Assembly (NCBI RefSeq): GCF_000612845.1
Contig: NZ_CCAT010000039.1
Location: 51,184 to 115,183 of the forward strand
Length of the DNA: 64,000 bases
Direction of reading: 5' to 3'
DNA from: Clostridium ihumii AP5
Lineage (GTDB): Bacteria > Bacillota > Clostridia > Clostridiales > Clostridiaceae
Positions within the stretch are counted from its first letter, which is position 1, and every line of letters starts with the position of its first letter. The translations under genes and the position numbers were made by a program. The notes below the pieces were generated by a model. That model worked only from the letters and a program-made list of their open reading frames with translations. It had not been told where the DNA came from and searched no databases. Below, piece after piece: positions 7,939 to 16,645 of the stretch.

Positions 7939-8259
7939 CTATTTCTTCTTTTTAAGTTTCTGTGCTGGCAATTCATCATACATAACTTCAAACAAACCTG
8001 ATAAGTATTCTTTATCATCAACTTCGTCAACCAATAACATTTCTTTAGCACCCTCATATGGCAATTCATAAGATGTTGTATGTATATATGTAATTGCTGA
8101 CTTAACAGGCTTTACCAATAATCTATCATCATATATTCCACCTACAATCTTCCCTCGATAGTAGATAATAAATTCTCCCATCATTGCTTTGTATGTTATA
8201 TCCTCAAGTGTAGATAATTGACCTAAAATAAACTCCAAATATTCTTTACTTGATGCCAT
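7939..8259 (-). CDS. TfoX N-terminal-domain protein
   Basis: 106-residue stand-alone TfoX/Sxy N-terminal domain. It begins MASSKEYLEFIL and contains the hallmark AMMGEFIIYYRGKIVGGIYD and LLVKP segments. Full-length TfoX activates competence in gamma-proteobacteria, but the isolated domain in Firmicutes has no established role, so competence should not be assumed. The C-terminus ends in a Lys-rich tail. Start at the ATG 8259 with AGGGTGA 5 bp upstream is preferred over the GTG three codons earlier, which overlaps the ribosome site. Confidence 0.8.
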   Translation of the reverse strand: MASSKEYLEFILGQLSTLEDITYKAMMGEFIIYYRGKIVGGIYDDRLLVKPVKSAITYIHTTSYELPYEGAKEMLLVDEVDDKEYLSGLFEVMYDELPAQKLKKKK

Positions 8260-8420
8260 ATCACTCACCCTTTCAAATTCATATTTTTCATTTACTTGTA
8301 CTATAATTATTTATTCATTATTTTAAATGAATACACTATAAAACTTTGGATTCTATTAATTATTTTTTATCTTTTAACGATGTATATTTTTATACTTTTT
8401 ATACAATTCTAAATTCACAT

Positions 8421-8540
8421 TCCTATAGGCTTCCAAGTTCAAATTTAAAATAATATCTTTCTCACTTGAAAAATCTGTTTCTTGGAGTAACACTATTCTC
8501 ATTTAATATTTGAATAATTTCATTTTTTAACTTGTATTCC
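8421..8540. repeat. Short form of the TTCCAAGTT-TIR repeat
   Basis: About 115 bp from TCCTATAGGCTTCCAAGTTC to AACTTGTATTCCTATATAG. It has the same ends as the 350-510 bp elements at 32829 and 38949 but lacks their middle: left and right arms meet at TTGAAAAATCTGTTTCTTGG. It therefore looks like the state before the inner palindrome was inserted. Confidence 0.7.
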
Positions 8541-8611
8541 TATATAGCGTTCAAAGCTCAAATTCAAAATAACATTTTTATCAATTGAAAAACCTTTTTC
8601 TTGGAATAAAA
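8536..8611. repeat. Left half of a second TTCCAAGTT-TIR repeat
   Basis: TATATAGCGTTCAAAGCTC onward copies the left arm of the same family (TTTTTATCAATTGAAAAAC, CTTGGAATAA). It runs straight into the stop of the GNAT gene at 8613, without the right terminal repeat. It is a truncated copy abutting the 8421-8540 element. Confidence 0.55.
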
Positions 8612-8612
8612 A

Positions 8613-9086
8613 TTATTCTTCTCTTAATACACATTCTAATATTTCATTTTTAGATGAAAAACCATTTCTACAATACCATTTCACAGATTTTTCACTTGGC
8701 CAAACAAATAATAATTCACACTTCTTATCACAAGCATACTCTTTTATGTATGTTATCAATTTTGTTCCAACATTTTTGTTTCTATAATCTTTTCGTGTAT
8801 AAACACTAGTTAAATATGCTATACTTTCAGAATTTCTATTTGCTTTAGGTAATTTAGGTATAATGCATAAATACATTGCTGATATTATTACATCATCTTC
8901 TTCTGCAACAAATATTTTATAGTTATTGTCACCTTCTAGAAAAGATATAAAATCAGAAATAAACTGTTCTTTGTCTATTCCCTTCAAGTTATCCTCATTA
9001 TAAGTTATATCATCATCTTCCATATGAAGCCATTTCAATTCTGCCAATTGCAAATAATCTTTCTTTTCCCCTAATCTTATATCCAT
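8613..9086 (-). CDS. GNAT-family N-acetyltransferase with altered motif A
   Basis: 157-residue GNAT-like protein. The fold is recognisable: AYLTSVYTRKDYRNKNVGTKLITYIKE in pieces covers beta4-alpha3, and VKWYCRNGF is motif B. Motif A reads RNKNVG (102-107), with Asn105 at the position of the usual first Gly of Q/R-x-x-G-x-G/A, so CoA binding may be weakened. Acceptor unknown. ATG start follows GGGGG about 10 bp upstream. A truncated repeat abuts its stop codon. Confidence 0.78.
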   Translation of the reverse strand: MDIRLGEKKDYLQLAELKWLHMEDDDITYNEDNLKGIDKEQFISDFISFLEGDNNYKIFVAEEDDVIISAMYLCIIPKLPKANRNSESIAYLTSVYTRKDYRNKNVGTKLITYIKEYACDKKCELLFVWPSEKSVKWYCRNGFSSKNEILECVLREE

Positions 9087-9153
9087 AATCTAAACCCCCT
9101 ACATAAATTGTATATTTGTCTTTATTATTTATTTAATTTAAAGAATTTTTTTA

Positions 9154-9408
9154 CTATTTACCAGAAACTAATATATCATTAAATATTTTATTTATAAACC
9201 AGCTTCCAACACCCTTTCCTTGCATTTCATAGGAAACACAAAATTAATCTATATAGTATTCAAGACCTTCAATCCAAGGCTTTTTCATACCAAGACTTAA
9301 AGCTACAATTTTGTCATCTAGTTTAGTTACATAACCTATAAAATAATTAGTGTTGAAATAATTATTAAAAAGATTTATTTGCTCATTTTTGTTATCAATA
9401 AATATTTT
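9154..9408 (-). pseudogene. GNAT acetyltransferase remnant with in-frame stop and lost 5' end
   Basis: The frame ending at the TAG 9154-9156 reads FIGYVTKLDDKIVALSLG, then KPWIEGLEYYID, an in-frame TAA, then FCVSYEMQGKGVGSWFIN. That is a GNAT core with motif A QGKGVG. The region upstream of about 9408 hits another stop and no start codon is left. The shared promoter block (9441-9460) still sits in front, so the unit was once a normal cassette. Confidence 0.72.
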
Positions 9409-9440
9409 TTATATAAAGACAAAAAAACTCTCATGAATTA

Positions 9441-9460
9441 ATAATAACATATTTTACAAG
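9441..9460 (-). promoter_or_regulatory. Shared promoter block, copy 7 (before the dead GNAT)
   Basis: Minus strand TTGTAAAATATGTTATTAT. It keeps the conserved CAAAATATG-like core although its gene is broken; on its upstream side it runs straight into the inverted repeat 9458-9527. Confidence 0.5.
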
Positions 9461-9527
9461 GTTGAAACCTCGCCTACGGATAAATGAGAAAATTTATTTT
9501 TTCTCTTGTAGCTGAGGTTTTAACCTT
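9458..9527. repeat. AAGGTTGAAACC inverted-repeat element, copy 1
   Basis: 70-bp palindrome: AAGGTTGAAACCTCGCCTAC pairs with GTAGCTGAGGTTTTAACCTT around an AT-rich loop. Copies lie at 16739-16809 and 18579-18648, with a weaker one at 26001-26053. All are intergenic. It could act as a hairpin terminator or be a MITE. Confidence 0.7.
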
Positions 9528-9991
9528 GGCGGTAATATATCCTTGCTAAATTTTATTGGTTTCATCCTTAAATATACCAATAAACAAGAAGGACAGACAT
9601 CTCATATAGCAATCACCTTTTCATAATTTATTACCCTTTTAAATAATATACTTATCTAAGAAAGTAAAGTCAGTCCCTAACAGATTACAAATTTAAAAGT
9701 AATGTAAATAACGTTATGCAAGAATGAATTCTCGCCTACAAATAAAGGAATTTTTATTTCATTTATAATAATTAAAATATCGCCTTTTAATCACATTAGG
9801 ACATAAAAACCTCAACATCGAATTCTTAATATTGCGGTTTTTCAATATATATTTAATACCAACTTAAGACTTTAAAACTTAAAATTATTCATAATTTATC
9901 ATTATATAAATTGAAAGAAATCCCCTTAGGGATTTCCACCTTCACTCTTCACTTTTCTCTCTTAATTCTTAACTCACATACAAATTCCTAC
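9528..9991. repeat. Gene-less stretch made of duplicated intergenic modules
   Basis: No convincing gene. 9715-9795 (AATGAATTCTCGCCTAC, TTTCATTTATAATAATTAAAATAT) recurs at 16340-16415 and in part at 16830-16890. 9800-9905 duplicates 7055-7155, including ATTGCGGTTTTTCAATATAT and TTTAATACCAACTTAAGAC, with a damaged terminator hairpin. 9912-9945 is a perfect-looking GAAATCC...GGATTTC hairpin just after the erythromycin-esterase-like gene and may be its terminator. Confidence 0.6.
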
Positions 9992-11245
9992 TTATTTTTC
10001 TGTGATTATTTTAGTTGGGTTTGCATTTGTTACAAATATCATACTATCGTAAAGTACGGCAGGAGGTTGAAACATTCGGTAACTCGGAGGAAGAAGACGC
10101 ATAAACCAAGAGTAACCTTCTCCAAGAGTACCCATATAGTTGTATTGTGAAATTAATTCAGCTAGTTCTGAGTTTTCCCTTACATTTGCAAAGTCCAACC
10201 AACAAATATCTACCCCAGCCATTTTTGCTGTTTTAGCTAATGGATTATGAGAATAAAATACTTCACTAGTACGCCTTTTAGATGATTTTATCGGCATATT
10301 ACAACGAGTCTTATAAAAATCTGTACCTATTACATAGTAACCATTATCTAATTCATTTGAAAGCAACTTGCCCATGGAATCAAAGCTGCCCCATTTAGCA
10401 ACATGACAGTTATGCCCTGTAATAAAGATACGCTTACAACCCATCTTTTGCTCTTGCTGTAATATCCACTTTACATTTTCAGCCATAAATCTATCTCTTA
10501 ATGTGCTACTATCTGTGTCTTTCATCATTTGAAATTCACAATATTGTAATAGCATATCTGCAAAATGTATTGCTTTAGTAGAATCTTTCTTGCCATTAAG
10601 TTCATTTTTAACTTGGTTTATGATTTCTATTCGACTAAGATAATCACATTCACCACTCCAGTCTTCACATTCCATGAGTTTTTGTAAAATAGTATTATCT
10701 ACCCCAAGTTCTTTGCAGGCTTCATTTAAAAATTGAAAACTATAAGATGTTCTTTGCATATCAAATCCGTAAAAGCGAAGATCTTCACCTTCAGCAGCAC
10801 TTTCATTATACTGTTTCATATATGAAATAAGCTTGGCCATTTCATCTGTGCGATATATTGCAAAACCAATGGCTGCCGCTGCTTCTTGAGCTGTTCCTTC
10901 TCCACCATGTATGTATCGATTTACTTGTTCACAGCCACCATAGTCACCCTCAATCAAAAATGCTTTCACGTCATACTTTTCTACCATTTGTTTGAATACA
11001 TCAAGCTTAAGCTGTTGAAATTCTATATTTCCGTGTGTAGCCTCTCCTAATGCTATTATTTTGGTGCTTTCTGGTATTGTAATATCCTCCACAGATTGTG
11101 TATATTTCACAAACTCTTCAGGATTTATATTTTTTCCTGTATTAAACCCACCGAAGTGCATAAATATAAGCGTTGCTAAAACCATTACTCCTAACAGTGC
11201 AAACACTATATACCATATCTTAGAGTGTTTTGTTCTTTTTTTCAT
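9992..11245 (-). CDS. Membrane-anchored erythromycin-esterase-like protein
   Basis: 417 residues. A basic N-terminus followed by a hydrophobic stretch (about residues 11-31) forms a signal anchor, placing the catalytic domain outside the cytoplasm. The family signature GEATHG is at 67-72 (His71 with nearby Glu residues), followed by FLIEGDYGG and later FITGHNCHVA. Ere enzymes open the macrolide lactone in the cytoplasm; many homologues of unknown substrate share this fold, and the surface location here argues against a simple macrolide-resistance role. Start ATG follows AAGGAG at good distance. The BceAB-type genes lie upstream. Confidence 0.8.
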   Translation of the reverse strand: MKKRTKHSKIWYIVFALLGVMVLATLIFMHFGGFNTGKNINPEEFVKYTQSVEDITIPESTKIIALGEATHGNIEFQQLKLDVFKQMVEKYDVKAFLIEGDYGGCEQVNRYIHGGEGTAQEAAAAIGFAIYRTDEMAKLISYMKQYNESAAEGEDLRFYGFDMQRTSYSFQFLNEACKELGVDNTILQKLMECEDWSGECDYLSRIEIINQVKNELNGKKDSTKAIHFADMLLQYCEFQMMKDTDSSTLRDRFMAENVKWILQQEQKMGCKRIFITGHNCHVAKWGSFDSMGKLLSNELDNGYYVIGTDFYKTRCNMPIKSSKRRTSEVFYSHNPLAKTAKMAGVDICWLDFANVRENSELAELISQYNYMGTLGEGYSWFMRLLPPSYRMFQPPAVLYDSMIFVTNANPTKIITEK

Positions 11246-11307
11246 AACACCTATTTCTCCTTGTATTCAATATGATTCAATTTACTATTATTTATAGATA
11301 AAAATAA

Positions 11308-11336
11308 AGAACATATAATTAAAATATGCTCCTTTT
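11308..11336 (-). terminator. Weak hairpin after the ABC permease gene
   Basis: AAAGAACATAT pairs imperfectly with ATATGCTCCTTT, with T-rich flanks, between the permease stop and the esterase-like gene start. Confidence 0.35.
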
Positions 11337-11340
11337 ATTA

Positions 11341-13236
11341 TTAAACATTAACAATTTTTCTAAAGCTTTTAATTGATATAATTGCACTAACTAAAAATAT
11401 AGTTACTGATACTATTGTACTTATTATAAAGATTATATTTAAATTTTCTGATAAAAAGTTTCCCAAAACGTGTGTTGCAAAGAAACTATGAAGCAATCCT
11501 ATAGACAATGGGAGAATATAAAATAATTTTACTTCTTTTCTAATAGCTCTTCCTAAATCTTTTTTTGATGCTCCTATATCTTTTAAAATTTTATATTTAT
11601 CCTTATCTTCTGTTGCATCACTATATATCTTAATGTAAATAATACTAGCTTCTGCAAGTACAAATACCAAAAATAAAAATGCTCCAATAGCATAAACAAG
11701 CTTCAACCATTCAACACTTTGAGTTTTATATTTACCAATTTGAAAATTAATATTATCATTTACATATTTACCTAATCCTTGATCTAATTCATTAATAATA
11801 TTTTCATTTAAAATATTTGAATCATCTTTAACCTTAATTCCATAAAAATTAACCCTTTGTCCAACATTATTAAGTTTTTCATATTCTTCATTATTAACAA
11901 CAATTGTTCTTGATTTAATTAATGAACCTAAAACCTTAAATCTTGTATCACCTTCACTAATTTCAAAAATTTTATCAGCAATAGTTAGTTTATTGGGCTT
12001 AATTAAGCTTACCAATGTGTTAGGGTTTTCAATGTAAATGACATTGTTTTCTTTAACCATATTTTCATTAATCTTTTCTAAGTCTTTTTCATATCCATTA
12101 GTTTTCAAAATACCTGTAAACTCATCATAAGACATCACTATATATTCTTGTTCTGGATTTTCTAATGTATCATTAACCATTAATACATCAGTATTTAAAT
12201 CAAATTTCTTTTCACCTAATACCTTAGTAATATTTTCACTTATATTTGCTGTATCTATTTTATTTTGAGAATAAAAAGACATTGTAAACAGCTGATCATT
12301 TTGCTCACTCATTGTATAAAGCTTTCTCATAGATACTGAGGTACCTAAAACAGTAACTGTACATGCTGTTAAAATCCCTATTGTAGCATATGTAGTGTAA
12401 TTCTTCTTAACTCTATATGCTAAACTATTAATAGTTAGTATGTTTTCTCCCTTATATAATATATTTTTATTATTAGTTAGAAAATTAAGAACTGCTGGAA
12501 TAGCAGCATAAAATAATCCATAAGTACCTATACAAACTAAAATTAAAGTTTTAAAGGCATTCATTTCAGACGCAAATACTAAATAATATCCACATGTAAT
12601 ACAACCTATAGATAGCATTGCAATTATATAAGTACAAATTGTTATTTTAGGCATCTTTTCTGTTTTTCTACTATTATTCAAAAGCTCAATTACCTTGCTC
12701 CTTGAAATATTGACAAATCCTTTAATGCTCATTAATAAGAATATTGCCATAAATATTATAAATGTACTTATCACAGATTTAGAAGTAATAGCAAATTTCA
12801 CATCTATATTAAAGCCTGCAAATACAAATACTATCATTTGAAAAAGCTTGGAAAATAATGCTCCAACACCAATTCCGATTATACTGGCTGATATGCCAAT
12901 TAACATCATTTCTGTAAAATATATTTTACCTATAGTTTTTAAATCTACTCCCATAAATATAAAAAGACCTATTTCTTTTTTTCTATTTTTTAAAAATATA
13001 TTAGACACATACCATATAAAGAAAAGTATAAACAATCCTAAAATTATACTTATCATTTGTAATATCATTTTAGTATAGCTGGCATTAGCATCTCCTAAAA
13101 CTTTTAATGATTCACTATCCATAAGTATTAAAAAATTACTTAATACAATTACGGAAAATATCATTGATATAAAAAACATTGAATATGTTTTTATATTATT
13201 TTTGAAGGTATTAAATGCTATGAAAAATACATTCAT
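11341..13236 (-). CDS. BceB-type ABC transporter permease (FtsX-like)
   Basis: 631-residue permease with the BceB layout: one N-terminal helix, groups of helices with an FtsX-like domain (LMSIKGFVNISRSKVIELL), a large extracellular loop between the helix near 285 and that near 520, and three C-terminal helices with the cytoplasmic DKYKILKDIGASKKDLG segment. The big loop is the known peptide-antibiotic-sensing part in this family. Its ATG overlaps the ATPase stop (TAATG), so translation is coupled. With the ATPase, it probably frees lipid II-cycle targets from antimicrobial peptides. Confidence 0.88.
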   Translation of the reverse strand: MNVFFIAFNTFKNNIKTYSMFFISMIFSVIVLSNFLILMDSESLKVLGDANASYTKMILQMISIILGLFILFFIWYVSNIFLKNRKKEIGLFIFMGVDLKTIGKIYFTEMMLIGISASIIGIGVGALFSKLFQMIVFVFAGFNIDVKFAITSKSVISTFIIFMAIFLLMSIKGFVNISRSKVIELLNNSRKTEKMPKITICTYIIAMLSIGCITCGYYLVFASEMNAFKTLILVCIGTYGLFYAAIPAVLNFLTNNKNILYKGENILTINSLAYRVKKNYTTYATIGILTACTVTVLGTSVSMRKLYTMSEQNDQLFTMSFYSQNKIDTANISENITKVLGEKKFDLNTDVLMVNDTLENPEQEYIVMSYDEFTGILKTNGYEKDLEKINENMVKENNVIYIENPNTLVSLIKPNKLTIADKIFEISEGDTRFKVLGSLIKSRTIVVNNEEYEKLNNVGQRVNFYGIKVKDDSNILNENIINELDQGLGKYVNDNINFQIGKYKTQSVEWLKLVYAIGAFLFLVFVLAEASIIYIKIYSDATEDKDKYKILKDIGASKKDLGRAIRKEVKLFYILPLSIGLLHSFFATHVLGNFLSENLNIIFIISTIVSVTIFLVSAIISIKSFRKIVNV

Positions 13237-13988
13237 TATTTAGCACCTCCTAAAGTTGCTAACAAATCAATTATTTTACCATAAAACTCTTTTCTATCAT
13301 TACCTTTATTTATTTGACATTTAATTTCTCCATCACTAAGCATATATACTTTTTTAGAATAACTTGCACTAATAGCATCATGAGTAACCATTATTATGGT
13401 TGCATTATTTTCTTCATTTACTCTCTTTAAACATTCTAACAAATCTGTAGAAGACTTAGAGTCTAGTGCCCCTGTTGGTTCATCTGCAAAAATAACCCTT
13501 GGCTCTGTAATTAATGCCCTTGCTGCAGCCCCTCTTTGCTTTTGTCCTCCTGACAGCTCATATGGATATTTCTTAAGATGCTCTTTAAGTCCAAAAACAT
13601 CAGCTATCTTATTAACTTTTTCTTCTATATCTTTGGTTTTCTTTCTTCCTAAAGCCAATGGAAGCGCTATATTATCCATTAGTGTCATATTATCTAACAG
13701 ACTGTAATCTTGAAAAATAAATCCTATTTTTTCTTTTCTAATATTAGATAATTCTTTATCTCTTACCTTATTAAGATCAATTCCATCTAAAAGTATTTCA
13801 CCTTTACTTGGCTTATCTAGTGTAGATAATAAATTTAGAAGTGTAGTTTTACCTGCACCTGATGGACCCATTATAGACAAAAATTCTCCCTCATTAACAG
13901 ATAAAGATATGTTATTTAAAACTCTAGTCTTAAAGCCTTTAATTCCATAATCCTTTGATAAATTGTTTAATTTTAATATTTCTCTCAT
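13236..13988 (-). CDS. BceA-type ABC transporter ATPase
   Basis: 250-residue nucleotide-binding subunit. Walker A GPSGAGKTT (41-49), signature LSGGQKQR (145-152), Walker B with ADEPTGALDS (168-177) and the H-loop in MVTHD are all intact. The YSLLDNMT region and overall length fit the MacB/BceA branch. ATG at 13988 is taken: a TTG one codon earlier is in frame, but GGAGGGGGATTTTG spaces best to the ATG. It forms an operon with the permease and is presumably driven by the two-component system upstream. Confidence 0.88.
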   Translation of the reverse strand: MREILKLNNLSKDYGIKGFKTRVLNNISLSVNEGEFLSIMGPSGAGKTTLLNLLSTLDKPSKGEILLDGIDLNKVRDKELSNIRKEKIGFIFQDYSLLDNMTLMDNIALPLALGRKKTKDIEEKVNKIADVFGLKEHLKKYPYELSGGQKQRGAAARALITEPRVIFADEPTGALDSKSSTDLLECLKRVNEENNATIIMVTHDAISASYSKKVYMLSDGEIKCQINKGNDRKEFYGKIIDLLATLGGAK

Positions 13989-14027
13989 CAAAATCCCCCT
14001 CCAAAATCTAATTTTTACTTTCCTGAA

Positions 14028-14240
14028 CTATAGGGAAACAAGCTCGAATTCAAAACTATTTTTTTAGCTGTAAACATATTACTTTAAAAAGGAATACTCA
14101 CTTTAAAAGGATTCCGAGCTAGTCTCACTCTTAAGTGTATCCAAGTTTTGGAACTAATAATTATGAAGATGAACTTGTAACACGCCATTCTCATTTAATA
14201 TTTGAATAATTTCATTTTTCAGCTTGGAACCCTATATATC
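14028..14240. repeat. TTCCAAGTT-TIR repeat between kinase and transporter genes
   Basis: Ends CTATAGGGAAACAAGCTCG and AGCTTGGAACCCTATATA are inverted copies. The interior has GAGCTAGTCTCACTCTTAAG, shared with 27400-27450, and the common right arm CATTCTCATTTAATATTTG. It separates the BceS stop from the BceA start and contains no gene. Confidence 0.68.
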
Positions 14241-14312
14241 AGGTTATAAATTAATTTTAGTGGTTTTTTACTAATTAATCCTTCGCTTAACATTACATTT
14301 AAACTTCTAATG

Positions 14313-15338
14313 TTACATTTTTGTAATAGTAGTAAATTCAGATATTTTATTAAACTTAATTTTAAATAATGTATATTCATTTTTCACTGAGTAAACTTCA
14401 AATGAATTTCCTAGTTTATTTAAAATCTTTTTGGAAAAATACAGTCCCATCCCTGTTGATTTATATCTTGTATTTCTACCATTGGTACCTGTAAAACCTT
14501 TATTAAATATTCTTTCTAAATCTTCCGTTGCAATTCCAATGCCATTATCTCTTATATTTAAACATATATATTTATCACTTTCCTCACCATAAAATTTAAT
14601 TTCAGCATTTTCCTTAGAATACTTTATTGAATTATTGATAAGTTGATCTAAAACATATAATATCCATTTTTTATCTGTAAAAATATAGTGTTCGAGATTC
14701 TCTAGTTTTATTTCTATATTATTTCTTATTAACATAAAGGCATTATTTTTTATAGCTTGTTTTATTACATCTTGTAATTTTACTTCTGAAATAAAAATAT
14801 CTTCTGCAGCTGCTGTTGCTCTACTTCCATATATAACTGAATTAACTAAGAAATTTATTTTTTCAGTTTCATTTTTAATTTCAGTACTAATTTCTGCATC
14901 ATCAATCCGTTCTAAAATCATTGATATGGCACTAATAGGTAGCTTTATTTCATGAACCCATTTTGAAATATATTCTTCCATATCTTTGATTTGTGTATCT
15001 TTTATGTCTAATACTTTTGAATAATTGTTATCTTTTTTATTAATTATGTAAGCCATTATTTCTTCTTCTAATGAGTAACCCTTTATGTTACTTATATTAA
15101 TATCATTATCTTCTTCTATAATTTCATAAAGTTCACTAAATCTTTCTTTCCAGCGTACATATTTCATTATAAAAACACAAATATAAATAAATATAAGTAT
15201 TGCATCTAAGTAATATATCTCTTCCATTCTATTGTTTAGTAAATTTAATATTAAAAAATAGCTATTAATAAAAATTAATATACTAATATTTAAAAATATA
15301 CTTTTTATATTTTCCTTAATAAATCTTTTTAAATTCAT
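14313..15338 (-). CDS. BceS-type intramembrane-sensing histidine kinase
   Basis: 341 residues with two N-terminal helices (about 13-34 and 42-60) joined by a very short extracellular turn, the hallmark of intramembrane-sensing kinases that read their partner BceAB transporter. The phospho-acceptor is His129 in KWVHEIKLP. N-box (QLINNSIKYS), G1 (DNGIGI), F-box and G2 (GMGLYFSK) are intact. The ATG overlaps the regulator stop by 4 bp (ATGA). It should control the nearby transporter genes downstream, though a repeat element now lies between them. Confidence 0.9.
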   Translation of the reverse strand: MNLKRFIKENIKSIFLNISILIFINSYFLILNLLNNRMEEIYYLDAILIFIYICVFIMKYVRWKERFSELYEIIEEDNDINISNIKGYSLEEEIMAYIINKKDNNYSKVLDIKDTQIKDMEEYISKWVHEIKLPISAISMILERIDDAEISTEIKNETEKINFLVNSVIYGSRATAAAEDIFISEVKLQDVIKQAIKNNAFMLIRNNIEIKLENLEHYIFTDKKWILYVLDQLINNSIKYSKENAEIKFYGEESDKYICLNIRDNGIGIATEDLERIFNKGFTGTNGRNTRYKSTGMGLYFSKKILNKLGNSFEVYSVKNEYTLFKIKFNKISEFTTITKM

Positions 15339-16006
15339 TGAATAAAATACCCTATTCCTTTTTTAGTTTTAATAACATCCTCCAAACCTAGCTCTCTTAT
15401 TCTTCCTCTAAGTCTTGTAATGTTCACAGTTAAAGTATTATCACTAACAAATTCATCATCATTCCATAAGCTCATCATGAGCTTTTCTCTAGATACTACC
15501 TTACCTTTGTTCTTTATTAATAATGATAATATTTTCATTTCATTTTTTGTAAGCTCTATTTTATTATCCATGTAACTAAAAATACATTTTTCAACATCTA
15601 AAACTGCATTGTCATAATAAATTAATGAATCTGATGCACTATAATCGTAGCTTCTACGTAATAAAGCATTAATTTTTGATATTAATACCTCCATAGAAAA
15701 AGGCTTTGTAATGTAATCATCACCACCATTATTCATCCCCATAATAATATCCATATTGGAATCTCTTGAAGATAAAAATATTATTGGTACCTTAGAAAAT
15801 TCTCTTATTTTTTCACACCAATAAAATCCATCATAAAAAGGCAAATTTACATCCATCAATACAAGACTTGGTTTTTTCTCTATGAATTCCTTTACTATAT
15901 TATTAAACTGATCTATTGTTTCTACTTCAAAACCCCATTTTCTTAAAGATAACGCTAGCTCTCTAGTAACATCTAAATCATCTTCAATCAACATTATTTT
16001 CTTCAA
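15335..16006 (-). CDS. BceR-type response regulator (OmpR family)
   Basis: 223-residue receiver plus winged-helix protein. Acidic pocket Asp9-Asp10, phospho-acceptor Asp52 (LMDVNLP), and Lys101 before Pro-Phe are present. The C-terminal domain shows the OmpR recognition region VSDNTLTVNITRLRGRI. Two starts are possible: TTG at 16006 with AGAGG 8 bp upstream (chosen, giving MKKIMLIEDD), or GTG at 16015, which overlaps the ribosome site. It is the first gene of the RS pair. Confidence 0.9.
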   Translation of the reverse strand: MKKIMLIEDDLDVTRELALSLRKWGFEVETIDQFNNIVKEFIEKKPSLVLMDVNLPFYDGFYWCEKIREFSKVPIIFLSSRDSNMDIIMGMNNGGDDYITKPFSMEVLISKINALLRRSYDYSASDSLIYYDNAVLDVEKCIFSYMDNKIELTKNEMKILSLLIKNKGKVVSREKLMMSLWNDDEFVSDNTLTVNITRLRGRIRELGLEDVIKTKKGIGYFIQ

Positions 16007-16089
16007 ACTTTTCACCTCTTATTTAATCTCTCACTTATCTTATTAAAATACTATCATAATTTTACAATTAAAGAAATTGAAAAGGATAT

Positions 16090-16415
16090 TCAATTATAAT
16101 GTTTCAAATTCAAAATTAAAATATAGCTTTTTTATCATAATTTTGTTTTGCAAAGTTGAAACCTCGACTACAAATAAAGGAATTTGTATATAAGTTAAGA
16201 AGTAAGAGAGAAAAGTGAAGAGTTAAGGTGGAAATCCTAAAGGATTTCTTTTTAAATGCATTTAAATTCATCTTTGCTGAATTTATTCATTAACTTTTTA
16301 CTCTTAATTTTTATTTTTTAACTAATTAGTGGTTTTACAAGAATGAATTCTCGCCTACAAATGAGGAATTCTTATTTCATTTATAATAATTAAAATATTG
16401 CCTTTTAATCATAAA
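16090..16415. repeat. Composite non-coding repeat block
   Basis: Gene-free stretch 16016-16505. It has a diverged left arm of the TTCCAAGTT family (GTTTCAAATTCAAAATTAAAATA, about 16100), a partial AAGTTGAAACCTCG module at 16155, a GGAAATCC...GGATTTC hairpin at 16231-16248, and the AATGAATTCTCGCCTAC module (about 16342-16415) shared with 9715-9795. Confidence 0.55.
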
Positions 16416-16442
16416 GTAATTTTATATTTGAATTACGAAATA

Positions 16443-16483
16443 AAAAATACCGTAAAATTCAATTATGAATAATACGGTATTTT
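16443..16483. terminator. ACCGTA-family terminator hairpin, copy 4
   Basis: AATACCGTA (16446 on) pairs with TACGGTATT (to 16481), with A/T runs. It follows the 34-residue membrane peptide gene. Confidence 0.72.
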
Positions 16484-16505
16484 CACAATAGTTTAATATT
16501 ATTAC

Positions 16506-16610
16506 CTATTTTTTCTTTTTCCTACTAACTCCTACACCACATCCAATGGCTGTAGAGATAGCGATGATTAATGTTATAACTTGCCATGATGACCATCCAG
16601 CGAACTCCAT
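16506..16610 (-). CDS. 34-residue single-helix membrane peptide
   Basis: A very short gene with full expression signals. ATG at 16610 is preceded by GAGAGGTAAGAGAT, the shared promoter block (16646-16667) lies 36 bp further up, and an ACCGTA-family terminator follows. The product starts MEFAGWSSWQVITLIIAIST, goes on as AIGCGVGV and ends SRKKKK: a polar-aromatic start, one membrane helix and a positively charged tail, predicting the C-terminus in the cytoplasm. Size and charge resemble small membrane toxins or regulatory peptides, but I do not recognise a family. The gene is too short for ordinary gene callers. Confidence 0.6.
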   Translation of the reverse strand: MEFAGWSSWQVITLIIAISTAIGCGVGVSRKKKK

Positions 16611-16645
16611 ATCTCTTACCTCTCATTACTTCTTTTATATGTTAT

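Noticed and set aside
7863..8069. 68-residue minus-strand frame overlapping the TfoX-N gene
   Set aside because: The overlapping frame matches the TfoX N-terminal domain from end to end; this one has no recognisable content.
7939..8259. Competence regulator TfoX
   Set aside because: Only the N-terminal domain is present and the role in competence is known from gamma-proteobacteria, so no competence function is assigned.
9992..11245. Macrolide resistance gene
   Set aside because: Only the fold and GEATHG motif match; the membrane anchor and family diversity make resistance unproven.
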